NCBI GenBank assembly: GCA_036365145.1
Contig: JAEOAD010000982.1
Location: 7,218,001 to 7,282,000 of the forward strand
Source: Orientallactaga sibirica
Lineage: Eukaryota > Chordata > Mammalia > Rodentia > Dipodidae
Length of the DNA: 64,000 bases
Reading direction: 5' to 3'
A model generated the notes under the pieces. It had not been told where the DNA came from, did no database searches, and saw only the letters and a program-made list of their open reading frames with translations. Below are positions 1 through 11,601 of this stretch, one piece after another (the first letter of the stretch is position 1; every line of letters begins with the position of its first letter). The position numbers and the translations under genes are program-made.

Positions 1-1747
1 TTTAAGACTGATTTAGTGATGGGCACTTAGGAACCTCTTGATCTCTGGTTTGGTAGGTGTTGAGTGTCCTCAGTGTCTATATCCTTTACCTTTGTGCTGA
101 TATCAGATTCACTAAGAAAGCAGCACTCTTGTTCATTTTCCCAATTCCTCTGTGGTTTCAGCTGGGGCCGGGATGGAGTGTGCTGAGTTGTTTATCTTCT
201 CAGGTCCAGCTCTTGTCTAAAAAAGAGAAGCAGATTCTTCAATGGAGAGTGAAGTCAGAACTGGTTAAATGGGATAACCGTTATATTAATTTAGAGAGAA
301 TTTAAAGGGTGTAGACCCTCTTATAGTCTAAGGTTGGTAGGAGTTTGACAATGGAAAGCAGAATCGTTATGTGGATATGATTCTGACTTGTTTCCCAGTT
401 CCAGATAAGGTTTCCTTTCCATTGAGTGGATTTGTTAGCCAATCCAAGAGCAGTTGGTTACCCACCATGGCTGTGTGTGCCTGTTGCACTTGTGTGCGCA
501 TCACATCAGGTTGTTTGCTTCTGAGTCGCTTAGATTTTGAGTTGCTCAGACAGATGTTGGCCACTTTCCCCTGGTAGCTCCTGTAGTGCCTTCCAGGACT
601 AGATGGGCTAATTGTCTGGGGACTGGCTCTCTTCTGGATTCCAACCAGTTCTCTCCATGGTCCGTGTCGACCGCGTATGGTGTCTTCAGCAGTAGGATCT
701 TACCATTAACCTCTGGTAGGTAATCAAGTGCTCTGACAGAAGTCTGTCTTGTTTGTTTTGGGAGATCTAGTAGGTCTCTCTGATCAACAGCTCATTGGGG
801 ATGTAAACTACATCCTGGTACTGGGAATTATAGGCCAGCACCAAGAGAAAAGAAAAAAGAAAAAGAGAAGGAAGAGAAACATGAGAAATTTGAGGTTAGG
901 TTTCGTCTCACCCTCTCCATGGCCCTTTGATTCAGGTGCTCCCCCTAAGGTCCTCTTGAGGATTCCACCTTTTAGTCTGACTTCCAGGATATAGGATTCT
1001 ACGGTACCAGTTCAATTTGGGTTCAGTTTTGTGCCCCCCACCCTTCCTCTTCCCTCAAGCCCTACCCTCCCTATTTTCCAAGCCTCGAGATGCTATTCAG
1101 GTATGTCAGCCACTCAGGTTGATCCAGGTTAGGAGCCACAGATGAGTGAGACCATGTGATGATTTGTCTTTCTGTGATTGGGTGAGTTCACTGAGAATGA
1201 TCTGTTCCAAGTTCGACTGACCATTTTTCTACAAATTTCAACGTGTCATTGTTTTTCTTACTGCTGAGTAGAATTGCATCGTGTAGATATACCACATCTT
1301 GGTTATCCATTCATCCAGTGATGGATACCTGGGTTGATTCCAGTTCTTAGCTATTATTAATTGAGCAGCTGTAAACATGGTTGAGCAAATATCTCTGCAC
1401 TGAGATGTGGAGCTTTTAGGGTAAATGCCCAGTAAGGGAATATCAGGGTCTGTTGGTAACTCTATATTCATCCTTTCAGGAGTCTCCATATTGATTTCCA
1501 CAGTGGTTTTACCAGCTTACACTCCCACCAACAGTGAATGAGTGTTCCTATTTTTCCATATCTTCACCAACATTTGTTTTCATTTGATTTGTTTTAATGT
1601 TTGCTGTCTTTACTGGGGTAAGGTGGAATCTCATAGTTGGTTTCACTTGCATTTCCCTAATGTTAACATTTTCTTAAGTGTGTGTTAGCTATTTGAAATT
1701 CTTCCTCTGAAAACTTCCTATTCAGTTCTCTGCCCAACTTTAAAAAA

Positions 1748-1945
1748 TGTTTTATTTATTTATTTATTTGACAGAGAAAGAGGAAGAGAGAGAGAATGGG
1801 GGTTCCAGGGCTTCCAGCCACTGCAAACAAACTCCAGATGTGTGCACCCCCTTGTGCTTCTGGCTAGCGTGGGTCCTGGGGAATCAAACAAGGTCCTTTG
1901 GCTTTGCAGGCAAATGTGTTAACCACTAAGCCATCCCTCCAGCCC
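1748..1945 (-). mobile_element. Type A tRNA-SINE
   Basis: Antisense copy inserted in the L1 ORF2 relic: tttatttattt tail on the left, gccatccctccagccc head on the right. Confidence 0.85.
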
Positions 1946-4416
1946 TCTCTGCCCCACTTTTGGAGTGGGTTGTTTGATCCTTTGTTGTTTAGTTTGGTTT
2001 TGTTTTTTTTTTTTTGAGTTTTTTGTAGAATCTAGATATTAGGCTTCTATCAGTGGTATAGCTGGTAAAGATGTTTTCCCATTCAGTGGGTAATCTATTG
2101 GCTCTGCTTATGATAGGTTTGTCTTTGCAAAAGCTTTTTAGCTTCATGAGATCTTTATGGTTGAGTGCTTGTTTAATTTCCTGGGCTAGTGGGTTTTTGT
2201 GCAGGAAGTCTTTTCCCAGTCCTATATCATGAAGCATGCCTCCTATTTTTTCTTTCAGTACTTGAAGAGTTTCAGGTCTTATGCTGAGGTCTTTAATCCA
2301 TTTGGACTTGATTTTTGTGTATGTAGAGATGAGTGGGTCTGATTTCATTTTTCTACATATGGTCATCCAATTTTCCAACACCATTTGTTGAAGATGCAGT
2401 CTTTCTCCAGTCTACATTATTGGCACCTTTGTCAAAGATCAAACAGCTGTAGTTACTTGACCTAAGGTCTTTTAATTCTGTTCCATTGGTCTGTATTTCT
2501 GTTTTTATTCCAGTACCATGCTGTTTTTGTTACTATGACTTTGTAATATACCTTTAGATCGGGTATGGTGATACTGCCAGAGGTGTGTTTTTTGTTTTTA
2601 TTTGTTTTTGCTGAGGCTATGTTTGGATTTCTGAGGCTTTCTGCCATTCCACATGAATTTTGAGATCTTCTTTTTCAATCTCTGTGAAGAATGATGCTGG
2701 TATTTTTATTGGTATTGTGTTAAATCTGTACATTGCTTTTGATAGAATTGCCATTTTCATAGTATTCTATCTATTCAGGAGCATGGGAGGTCTTTCTTAA
2801 GTCCTCCTCGATTTCTTTCTTTAGTTTTTTTTTTTTTATAATTTCATTATAAAGGTCTTTCATATCCTTGGTTAATGTTATTCCAAGGTATTTAATTTTT
2901 TTGTTGCTATTGAAAATAGGATAGCCTCACTGATTTTTCTCTGAATATTTGTCCTTTGCATATAAAAAAGCTACTGGTTTTTGTGCATTAATTTTTGTGT
3001 CCTGCCACTTGACTGAAGGAATTCATCACCTTTAGAAGTTTTGAGATGGAGACATTCAGGTCACTTATATATAGGATCATGTCATCTGCAAATAGGGTTA
3101 ACGTGAGTTCTTCCCTTCAAATTGAATCCCTTTCATTTCTTTCTCTTGTCTTATTGCTTGGACTAGTACTATGTTGGAGAGCAGTGGTGACAGTGGGCAC
3201 CCCTGTCTTGTTCCCGATCTCAGTGGGAACTCCTTGAGTTTTTCCCCATTAAGTATCACTTGGGCTTTAGGAGCTTTATATATAGCCTTTATCGTGTTGA
3301 GATATAAACCCTCCATGCATATTCTTTCCAGTGTTTTGTTCATGAAATGGTGTATTTTGTCAAAGGCTTTTTCTGTGTCAATTGAGATGATCATGTGGTT
3401 CTTATGGTTCAGTTTATTTATGTGGTATATTACGTTGACCGATTTCCATATGTTAAACCATCCCTGCATCCCTGGGATGAAGCCTACTTGATCAAGGTGG
3501 ATAATGCTTTTGATGTGTTATTGATTTGGTTTGCAAGGATTTTGTTCAAGATCTTTGCATCTAAGTTCATCAGGGATATAGGCCTATCGTTTTCTTCCCT
3601 TGTTGCATCTTTGTCTGGTTTTGGTATTAGGGTGATGCTAGCTTCATAAAAGGAGTTGTGAGGATTCCCTGGTCTCCGATTATGCGAAATAGTTTGAGAA
3701 AAATTAGTTTCAGTTCTTCAAGGAAGGTTTGATAGAATTCAGCTGAGAAGCCATCCATTCCTGGACTTCTCTTTTTGGGGAGGTTTTTGATTACCTTTTC
3801 ATTCTCCATGGATGTGATAGGTTTGTATAGGAGATTAATCTGCTTTGAGTTTAGTTTTGGTAGGTTGTATGTGTCTAAGAATTCATCCATTTCTTCCAGG
3901 TTATTTAATTTTGCCGAGTAGATTTTTAGAAGTATGCCCTGATGATTCTTCCAATTTCATTGATGTCTGTTGTGATCTCGATCATTTTTCATTTCTGATC
4001 TTATTCATTTGATACTATTCTCTTTTTTTGCTTGATCAAATTGGCCAAGGGGTTGTCAATCTTGTTTATTTCTTGAAAGAACCAGCTCTTCATGCCATCA
4101 ATTTTAAATATTGTTTTCTTAGTTTCCAATTCATTAATTTCTTCTCTAATCTTGATTATTTCTTTCCATCTAGAGCTCTTTGGGTTGGATTCTTCTTGTT
4201 TTTCCAGTGCTTTTAGGTGGACAGTCAGGTTATTGATTTGGGATCTCTGTCTTTGTAAGGAAGGCATTTAGGGCTATGTATTTTCCCTTTAGGACTGCCT
4301 TCATTGCATCCCATAAGTTTTGGTAGGTTGTGTTTTCATTATCATTCAATTCTAGGAATTTTACAACTTATTTTTTGATTTTCCATGACCCATTCATTGT
4401 TTAAAAGTGTATTGTT

Positions 4417-4662
4417 GGGCTGGAGAGATGGCTTAGCGGTTGAGGCGCCTGCCTCCTAAGCCTAAGAACGCCAGTTCCAATCTCCAGCGGTTTCAATCTC
4501 CAGGTCCTACGTTTAGCCAGATGCAAAGTGACACAAGGGCACAATGCCGCACTTGCCCACAAGGGGGTGCATGCATCTGGATTTCGTTTGCAGCAGCTGA
4601 GAGGCTGCTGGCGCTCCCATCTCTGTCTTCCTCTTCCTCTGTCTCTGTCTCTCAAAAAAAAA
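4417..4662 (+). mobile_element. Type B tRNA-SINE, with TSD
   Basis: Sense copy inserted in the L1 relic. TSD tgtattgtt at 4408-4416 and 4663-4671. It contains cccacaagggggtgc at 4556-4570 (CTCF-like core). Confidence 0.9.
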
Positions 4663-4814
4663 TGTATTGTTTAATCTCCAGGAGCTATTAATTTCTAGAT
4701 TTAAAGCATTGTGATCTGATCTATTTGATTTTTGTTTCCTGTTTTATTTTGTATCGTGTCCATCTCTCTTTTGAGGTATGATTTCAATTCAAGTTTTGAT
4801 TTTCTTGATGCTTC

Positions 4815-5200
4815 CTAGAATTCATTCTTGCATTTGATCACGTCTTCATTAAACTTAATCAACTGGTTGTTGATATCTTCCATTTCTTGACTCACCTTCA
4901 GTTTATTCATATCTCTTTCGAGGGTTCTACTATTATCTTCAATCAAGTTAAGCCTACTGTCAAAAGCTGAATGCTCTAGGAGATGATTCTGTTCAATTTC
5001 CTTCATATAGTTGTTGTTTCTTTGCTTGCTTCCAGTTCAGTGATTTTTTTTTTTTGATCAGGGTCTCATTTGTTGTTGTGTTTTCATTTGGGAATGAATT
5101 TCTGTTGATTCTCTATGATTTCATTGTAGGCGTCCATTGTAGGACTAGGCATCCTTGGTGGCACTTTCTTAGTTTTCTGACTTTCATTGGCTTTTTGCAT
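4815..5200 (-). pseudogene. L1 ORF1 N-terminal fragment
   Basis: An ATG at 5200 on the minus strand starts MQKANESQKTKKVPP. After a frame break an open stretch from 5006 to 4815 encodes an acidic/basic heptad-like helix containing NKLKVSQEMEDINNQLIKF, consistent with the ORF1 coiled coil. The RRM and C-terminal domain are absent. It is a relic of the enclosing L1. Confidence 0.6.
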
Positions 5201-5327
5201 TGGTGACCAATTTTAGGGAGACTATTTTATTGGGGAGGAAGTAAGTTTTTGTCCTTTGGCCCATTCACCCTCTAACTCAGGTGAACAGGGATGTTGGTAC
5301 CCAGTGGCCAGTCAGGATACCAGAGCA

Positions 5328-5736
5328 AAATTCCTACCAGGACCAGGGGACTGGGAGGAGCTAGGGAAAAGGGGTCTCACCTACTTACTCCATGCTGCGC
5401 CTTCCAGCACACAGACTGGCTCAGGGAACTTGAACCAGGGAACTGGGAGAAGCCAGGAAGGAGGGGTCTGGCCTACTCATTCCACCCTGCTGGGCCTGCC
5501 TGCACACTATCCCACTGTCCATTGTCCATGCAGGGAACCCACACCAGAGAGGTGGGAGGAGCCCAGAAACCAGTCTGTCCTACTCACTACAGAGCACCTT
5601 GCCTGCATGCACAATGTCCAAGCAAGGAACTCAGACTGGGGAGATGGGAGGAGCCCCAAAACAGGGGTCTGGCCTACTCAGTCCAGACTGCTGTGCACAC
5701 CTGCACACAGATCGGTGCAGGGAACTCAGATGGTCG
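5328..5736 (-). repeat. Four tandem units of about 95 bp at the L1 5' end (monomer-like)
   Basis: Unit starts gggaac or similar recur at about 5328, 5424, 5533, 5625 and 5720 (spacing about 96, 109, 92, 95). Each contains a ctgggaggagcc-like block, then ggggtctggcctactca, then a ctgc/ctgcacac block. The block is GC-rich compared with its surroundings. It lies upstream of the ORF1 ATG on the minus strand, as the tandem promoter monomers of some rodent L1 families do. Confidence 0.65.
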
Positions 5737-5737
5737 A

Positions 5738-5971
5738 GATTATTTAATTTTAAATAGTATTTACTTATTTGAGAGGGAGCAAGACAGAGATGAAGGGAGG
5801 GAGAGAGAGAGATGTTTATGGGCATGCCAGGGCCTCCTGCCTCTGCAAACAAATTCTAGATGCATGTACCACTTTGTGCATCTGGATTTATGTGAGTTCT
5901 GGGGAATTGAACCTGAGCCATCACCTTTGGCAAAGAAACACCTTTAATTGCTGAGCCATCTCTATAGCCCC
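5738..5971 (-). mobile_element. Type A tRNA-SINE
   Basis: Antisense copy abutting the L1 5' end; head gccatctctatagcccc at the right. Confidence 0.8.
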
Positions 5972-5999
5972 AGATATGAGACTTTTAAAATAACTTTTT

Positions 6000-6990
6000 T
6001 TGGAGGCAGGGATATTACTTATTGAAGCTTACAGATCCAGGGGAAGTTCCATTATGGCAGAAGAAGCTGGCCTGCCTTCAGAGGGCCAAGAGAGAGAGAG
6101 AGAGAAAAAAAAGCCACCAGCCACACAGCCACAGCATACTTCAGAAACTCCAGGTCGGTACACTTTGCATATCTTTACAATGGAATCTCAAACCCACCAT
6201 CACACCTCAATGCCCATTGACATTGCCTCTAGCAAGATGACTGCAGATGCAAACTATAAACTAATAAAACACTGAATATATTGGGATCCATATATTCAAA
6301 CTACCACATTCCGCCCCTGGCCCACAATAGATTTATAACTATCACACAGTGTGAATTGTACTCAGTCCAATTTCAAAGGTTCTTACAGTCTTGACCAACT
6401 TAAGATAGTGAGTCCTGTAAAATCAAACAAGTTAAATACTTTCAACATGTAAAGGCACAGAGTAAACATTTTTAACTGGTATAAGGCATAGCAAGGAGAA
6501 ACTAGAATAATGCAAACTTTTAGTCTGGTATCTTTAGCCAAGCACATCAATCCATTACAAATTTAACCTTGATCAAACTTTCTGGGCCTGGATAGTGGAA
6601 CGTAGCCATCCCTTATGCCAGTAGCCCAGTTCCAATAAAGTCCTCTGCACTCTCCTTCCCCTTAGAAAGCTCAGAAGCCAAGCCTCGAAGTTCAATACTG
6701 TCTGCACTTAGCATTCTCAAACTCTCATCAGAATAGTCCATAAAACTTGGCTTACCACTCCAGAAGGCACCTTCAGTTGCAAGCACCAAGTCCATGCCCA
6801 TTCCTCCAAAACAAAGGTTCCAAAAGACGAATATCCACACGGTCAGGTTCATCTCACCCCACACTCTTCGGTACCACTTTACTGTAGCAGACAGCTTCAG
6901 GTTCGCTGAGATGAACTTCCAGACCTTGCACAGTTATGGAGGAAGGGATATTATTTATTGAAGCTTACAGATCCAGGGGAAGTTCCATTC
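6000..6990 (-). mobile_element. ERVL/MaLR-like LTR element, truncated
   Basis: On the minus strand: partial 5' LTR (about 6990-6883) ending in ctgctaca, then six bases, then a primer-binding-site-like tggtaccgaagagtgtgggg (6876-6857), an internal region, and a 3' LTR from 6306 beginning tgtggtagtttgaatatat. The 3' LTR and internal region match the element at 49581-50788. The PBS resembles the complement of a tRNA-Leu 3' end, as in ERVL/MaLR. No retroviral protein domain is recognised and it is not coding. Confidence 0.75.
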
Positions 6991-7211
6991 TTAAAATAAC
7001 TTTTATTGGAAACTTTAGCATATAAACATTCTGTAAATTGGACATATTCCTGTCAGGTAATCCTCTTTTGTCCTCTTTCCCCCACCCATTCCACTGACAG
7101 CCTTAGTGGGAGCCTTAGTAATCACTGTGGGATCTTGAATGCTCTACTCAGTTTGTGTTGGGAGGACAATGCCTTACAGTACATCATTTGGTCTTGTGGC
7201 ACTTACATTCT

Positions 7212-7387
7212 TTGTACATATATTTTATTTATTTATTGATTTGAGAGAGAGTGAAGCATAGAGAGAGAGAATGGGCATGCCAGGTCCTCCAGACACTGCA
7301 AACGAACTACAGATGCATGCTCCCACTTGTGCATCTGGCTTACATGGGTCCTTAACTGCCTTAACTGCTAAGCCATCTCTCCAGCCC
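7212..7387 (-). mobile_element. Type A tRNA-SINE
   Basis: Antisense copy, somewhat shortened between gggtcctta and actgccttaactgctaagcc. Confidence 0.8.
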
Positions 7388-7394
7388 TACATTA

Positions 7395-7609
7395 TTTTTT
7401 TAAAATATTTTATTTATATAATTATTTGACAGAGAGAAAGAGGAAGATAGAGAAGAGAATAGGTGTACCTGGGCCTCTAGGCACTGCAAACAAATTTCAG
7501 ACATGTGGAACTTTGTGCATCTGGCTATATGTGAGTACTAGGGAATTGAACTCTGGTCCTTAGGCTTGGCAGGCAAGCACCTTAACCGCTGAGCCATCTC
7601 TCCAGCCCC
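7395..7609 (-). mobile_element. Type A tRNA-SINE
   Basis: Antisense full-length copy, adjacent to the previous one. Confidence 0.85.
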
Positions 7610-7842
7610 ACTTACATTTTTCCTTCCCCCTCTTATACAATTTTCCCTGAGCCTTGAAGGGCAAGTTACTAGTCTACTTTAGTGTGGAGCTTTCTGCATA
7701 TTCTTTCTTTCTGCTTTGATGAGTTTTGAATTCTCTCAGTGTCTACTGCTGTCTCCATAAAGAAGGTTCTCTGAGTAGTACTGAGAGTAGCACTCATATT
7801 TAACCTGCCACTTCCTCTGCAATGTTTCCTGGCCTTTTTTGG

Positions 7843-7996
7843 CCTTTTTTTGTTTTTTGAGGTAAGGTCTCACTCTAGCTCAGACTGACCTGGAATTCAC
7901 TCTGTATTCTCAGGGCGGCCTTGAACTCATGGTGATCCTCCTACCTCTGCCTCCTGAGTGCTGGAATTAAAGGCATGCGCCATCACACCTGGCTTT
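7843..7996 (-). mobile_element. B1 SINE
   Basis: Antisense B1: T-run, gaggtaaggtctcactctag, tggaattcactctgta, ending cgccatcacacctggct. Confidence 0.85.
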
Positions 7997-8012
7997 TTTT
8001 CTTAGCCTTTTT

Positions 8013-8085
8013 TTAGGGACTACATCAAACCCAAGGCCTTGTGGATGCTAGGCAAGTACTTTTATTACTGATCCATATCCTCATG
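8013..8085 (-). mobile_element. ID-like SINE remnant
   Basis: Antisense text caaacccaaggccttgtggatgctaggcaagta is the reverse of an ID element head. Degenerate. Confidence 0.5.
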
Positions 8086-8104
8086 TTCTCAAGTGGTTTT
8101 CTTT

Positions 8105-8350
8105 ATTTTTTAAAAAAATATTTTATTCATTTATTTATTTGAGTGAGAGAGAGAGAGATATACAGAAATAGGCAGGTGGAGAGAGAGAGAAAATGGGTGT
8201 GCCATGGCCTCCAGCCACTGCAAACGAACTCCAGATGTGTGCACCCCCTTGTTCATCTGGCTTACGTGGGTTCTGGAGAATTAAGCCTTGAACCGGGGTC
8301 CTTAGGCTTCACAGGCAAGCGTTTAACCGCTAAGCCGTCTCTCCAGCCCC
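8105..8350 (-). mobile_element. Type A tRNA-SINE
   Basis: Antisense full-length copy with the longer GA-rich tail variant; right end ctctccagcccc. Confidence 0.85.
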
Positions 8351-8487
8351 ATCAAGTGGTTTTCTTTTAATTGAAAAATATATATGTTCATAAATCCCTT
8401 CCCATCACTTTTCTCTTGTCCCCCTCCCCATACTCCTTCTCCTTCCCATTGAACATATTCCTACTTCCACCCTTGTTCTTGGTTTGT

Positions 8488-8750
8488 GGGTTTTTTTTTT
8501 TTTTTGTTTTTGTTTTTCAAAGTAGGATCTCACTCTGGCCCAGGCTGACCTGGAATTCACTCTGTAGTCTCAGGGTGGCCTCAAACTCATGGTGATCTTC
8601 CTACCTCTGCTTCTCAAGTGCTGGGATAAAAGGTGTGTGCTACCACCTGGCCCTTATCCCCCACCCCATACAAGGTTCCCAGGCTGGCCTTTAACTTGCA
8701 GTCCTCTTGCCTCCACCTTCCAAGTGCTGGGATTATAGGTGTGTGTCCCA
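8488..8750 (-). mobile_element. B1 SINE plus adjacent older B1-like fragment
   Basis: 8488-8653 is an antisense B1. 8670-8750 repeats the caagtgctgggattataggtgt block in a more diverged copy. Confidence 0.75.
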
Positions 8751-9205
8751 CAACACACAATGCACTTGCTAGTTTTTATTATTTTTTTCAGTATGTTGGA
8801 GGCCATCCTTAGCCTTCATAGTATCTGATGAAAAGTCAGGTATTCTTACTTAAATTCCTGTGTACATGACAAGACATTGTTTTCTTGTTGCTTTCAGGTT
8901 TTATTTATGTCTTTATTTTTCAAATTTTTGAGGATGACTGTCCAGGTGTAGACTTGTCATTATTTTTCTTGAGAGTATTACATATTCTTGGATATGTACA
9001 GTTAAATGCTTGCATCAAATATAGGAAGCTTTCAATTATTTCTATGATTTTTTTTTGTTGTTTCTTTCTCCTTCTATGACTGTGGTGTGTGTGTGTGTTT
9101 AGGCATTTGATGTCATTAAAACTCTTCATCTTCTTTTTTCTGTCTGTTCTTCAGGTTGCATAATTTCCATTGATTAATCTTGAGATCTGCTTATTCTTCT
9201 GCCAC

Positions 9206-9583
9206 TCAAATGTCCTGTTGACCTCCTTCAGTGACTATTTCATTTCCGTTATGGTGTTTGACAACTTCAGGATACTCATGTGGTTCATTTTTGGTTAATT
9301 TCTCTGTATAGGTATTCTTGGAGACAATATTACCATGCCTGTTTGTTTCCTTCCCTCTTTTCTTTTTTGTTTTGCTTTGCTTTGCTTCCATCTTTTTATT
9401 TAATTGGTTTACAAAGTAGGTTGCATTTTCATACATAATTTGATTTTGTTGATCTTCCTCTTCGATTTCCTCATCCCCCTGATTCCCGTATGCCCTTCTT
9501 ACACCCACTAGTCCCTTTTCCTTTATTTCCTTAAGCATGGCTTCCTTGAGCTTTTTCAATGTATGTATGATAACTGCTTTCAA
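9206..9583 (-). pseudogene. Possible old L1 ORF1-like relic
   Basis: Minus-strand 125-codon open stretch, very Lys/Glu rich, beginning MKAVIIHTLKKLKEAMLKEI with helical charge pattern. It resembles the N-terminal half of ORF1 of older L1 elements by texture only. No splice or promoter context supports a host gene. Confidence 0.35.
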
Positions 9584-10039
9584 GTCTTTGCTAAACTCAA
9601 TATCTAGGTCCTTCCTATGGCAACTGATACTGTCTGCTGTTTATCCTGTATATGAATCCTCCTAGCTTCTTTGCCTTTTTCTATTTTGCTGACAACTGGA
9701 CATTCGTGTAGTATATTGTTATACCTCTGGATATTGATTGCTTTTCCACCTCTGGGGTATGTTGTTTTTGCTATTCACTTTTTTATTGGTTTTGTGCCTT
9801 GGTTGAACTATTTCAGTGAGGTTTGTGTCTCTGGTGTGACTCCTTATGTATGTATCACACTACTCTGTTCGCTCCATTCTACAGGGATAAATGACAGTGG
9901 TTATAGCTAAGCTCTCCTGAACTGTATTTTTCTCTGCTCTTCCCATTTAGTTTCTGATGGATCTTGCTATATGGGTGTTTTATGCAGTTGTTAGTCCCCC
10001 TTGGTAGCCGACTGGTCTGTCATGATTTACTTGTTTGTT

Positions 10040-10350
10040 AATTTTTTGTGTGTATGCATGCATGCATGAGAGTACACGTGTGTATGCCAGAGATTGATGT
10101 TGGGAATCTTCCTTGGTCATTCTCCACTTTTTTATTTATTTTTGAAGCTTTGTCTCTCACTTGAACCCAGATTTCTCAGATTCATCTAGTCTAGCTAGCC
10201 AGCTTGCCTCAGGGACCCCCTGTCTCTGCCTCTCAAGTGCTGGGATTATAAGTGGGCTGCCATGCCCACCCTAATTTACATGGATGCTGGGGAACTGAAT
10301 GCTAACTTGCACAAAAGCACTTCATCCCCTGACTCTGCTCCCAAGCCCTG
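10040..10350 (-). repeat. B4/RSINE-like composite SINE remnant
   Basis: Contains cctctcaagtgctgggattataag (B1-like right part) followed by a tRNA-like antisense half. Diverged, boundaries uncertain. Confidence 0.4.
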
Positions 10351-10911
10351 CTTGTTAATGTTTAGATGATGTCTTTAGGCACAAGTTTTCCCACAGTGTG
10401 ATAAAATTACAGGCGGGCCCCTTTGTAGTCTATTCCCCCTTTAAATCTAGTTCTCAAAGTCTTCTCTGACCTCAGGAAGACTCATCTTAGCTGTCTCTTT
10501 CTGCAGATCTTTGAAAAACTTACAGCTGGTCTACCTTTCACTTACTGTTGCCAGAGAGTTACCAGCCCTTTCTTAACTGCTTATCACTAAAATGTTTTTT
10601 TTCACTAAAATGTTTTTTAAACACTGCCCATAGACTTAAACTTCCCATATCATATTACATGTAAAGTCAACTCCCTATTGAGCACTGCAGAGCTGTCTGT
10701 TCTTACAGCTTGCCTCTTCCCTAGTCACTACTCTGCACCACTGCACTACTGCACTAGATCTTGAAGTGGAGACTGGAGCTTTCCTTGGAGTGATAATCTA
10801 TTCTGTGAGTGATGCAAGGGGTAAATGTGGCAACCCGAGCTCTCCTCTGTTTGCTTTTCCTGGTATGGAGTCTTCACTTTATGAATGAACAGGGATAAAA
10901 ACTCAGAGCTG

Positions 10912-11112
10912 GGCTGGAGAGATTGCTCAGTGGTTAAGGCATTTGCCTATGGAGCCTAATGTCCAGGGTTCGACTCCCCAGTACCCATGTAAAGCAAGAT
11001 GCACAACGTGGCACATGCGTTAAGAGTTTGTTTGCAGCAGCTGCAGGCCCTGGTGTACCATCTGCTACACACACACTTTCTCCTTGCAAATAAATAAAAA
11101 AATATTTTAAAA
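10912..11112 (+). mobile_element. Type A tRNA-SINE
   Basis: Sense copy: gggctggagagattgctcag to aaataaataaaaaaatatttt. Confidence 0.85.
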
Positions 11113-11601
11113 AATCTATTAGTCTAATTTTTTTGGCCTGCTTTGCTTTAGATAGATCTTCTACCTTATAAATAGGTGCTGGAAGGAGTAAGAGAGTCCT
11201 GGTCCTCTTCATGAGGAATAGAGCCTGGAATAGAGCTTCTATAAGACCAGCATGTGGTGGATGAGAATGCTGCTGTCCTGGTGTTCTCAGGGAGAAATGA
11301 CTATCCTGTGTTGGGAACCAGAGTCAGCCAGAGCTTCATCATCTTGGTCACATTCAAAGTGATGTTTCTCCATTTGGTATATGTCCTTAGGACAGTTTAT
11401 GTAGGCTGGTTTACTTTTGTTTAAACTGATTATAATAATTTCTGGGAGATATGCTTTGAGTGACTTGCCACACCTTCGGTCCAACTCTTAACTCCTTGAA
11501 AATATCTTCAAAGATATTTTACCTTATAGATCTCATCAATCCACACAGCCCTTTCTTCTCCTAAGTCTGGAATAAGAAGGCTTTGTACCAGGGATCATGG
11601 T

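Larger units (their letters stand above)
1238..4740 (-). pseudogene. L1 ORF2 relic (end of endonuclease, RT, C-terminal region)
   Basis: Collinear minus-strand ORF pieces match L1 ORF2. 4267-4001 is the linker between endonuclease and RT. 3890-3627 has the KKSPGMDG-like palm entry (seen as KKRSPGMDGFSAEFYQ). 3469-3098 has [13 protein letters not shown] and [12 protein letters not shown], typical RT motifs. 2384-1989 and 1501-1238 are the C-terminal part ending near MWYIYTMQFYSAV. The frame changes repeatedly, so it makes no functional protein. Confidence 0.85.
1..5736 (-). mobile_element. Antisense L1 retrotransposon, internally deleted and non-functional
   Basis: Read on the minus strand, the order is 5' UTR with tandem units (about 5740-5201), ORF1 start (ATG at 5200), ORF1 coiled-coil piece (5006-4815), the end of the endonuclease region (about 4740-4670), reverse transcriptase (about 4380-2990, with the FADD catalytic core encoded at about 3080-3094), C-terminal ORF2 (2650-1240) and a 3' UTR running to or past the window start. 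ORF1 breaks off after the coiled coil and rejoins in the C-terminal end of the endonuclease, so ORF1's RNA-binding half and most of the endonuclease are missing. Many frameshifts and two SINE insertions (1748-1945, 4417-4662) also disable it. Confidence 0.85.
6994..7830 (-). mobile_element. Probable L1 3' UTR remnant (split by two SINEs)
   Basis: T-rich, pyrimidine-rich sequence with ctcctcttttgtcctctttccccc-like texture resembles the antisense 3' UTRs at 21226 and 31580. It is interrupted at 7212-7387 and 7395-7609. Family assignment is weak. Confidence 0.4.

Noticed and set aside
3098..3469. ORF with clear reverse transcriptase motifs
   Set aside because: It belongs to the antisense L1 relic, so it is not a host gene or independent system.
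5256..5947. Overlapping ORFs of 163 and 218 codons
   Set aside because: They run through the GC-rich L1 tandem units and into a SINE; the repeated residues are an effect of the DNA repeats.
6613..6864. 83-codon minus-strand ORF starting just after the PBS-like site
   Set aside because: It lies inside the other MaLR-like copy, has no recognisable domain and is not shared as an ORF with the second copy.
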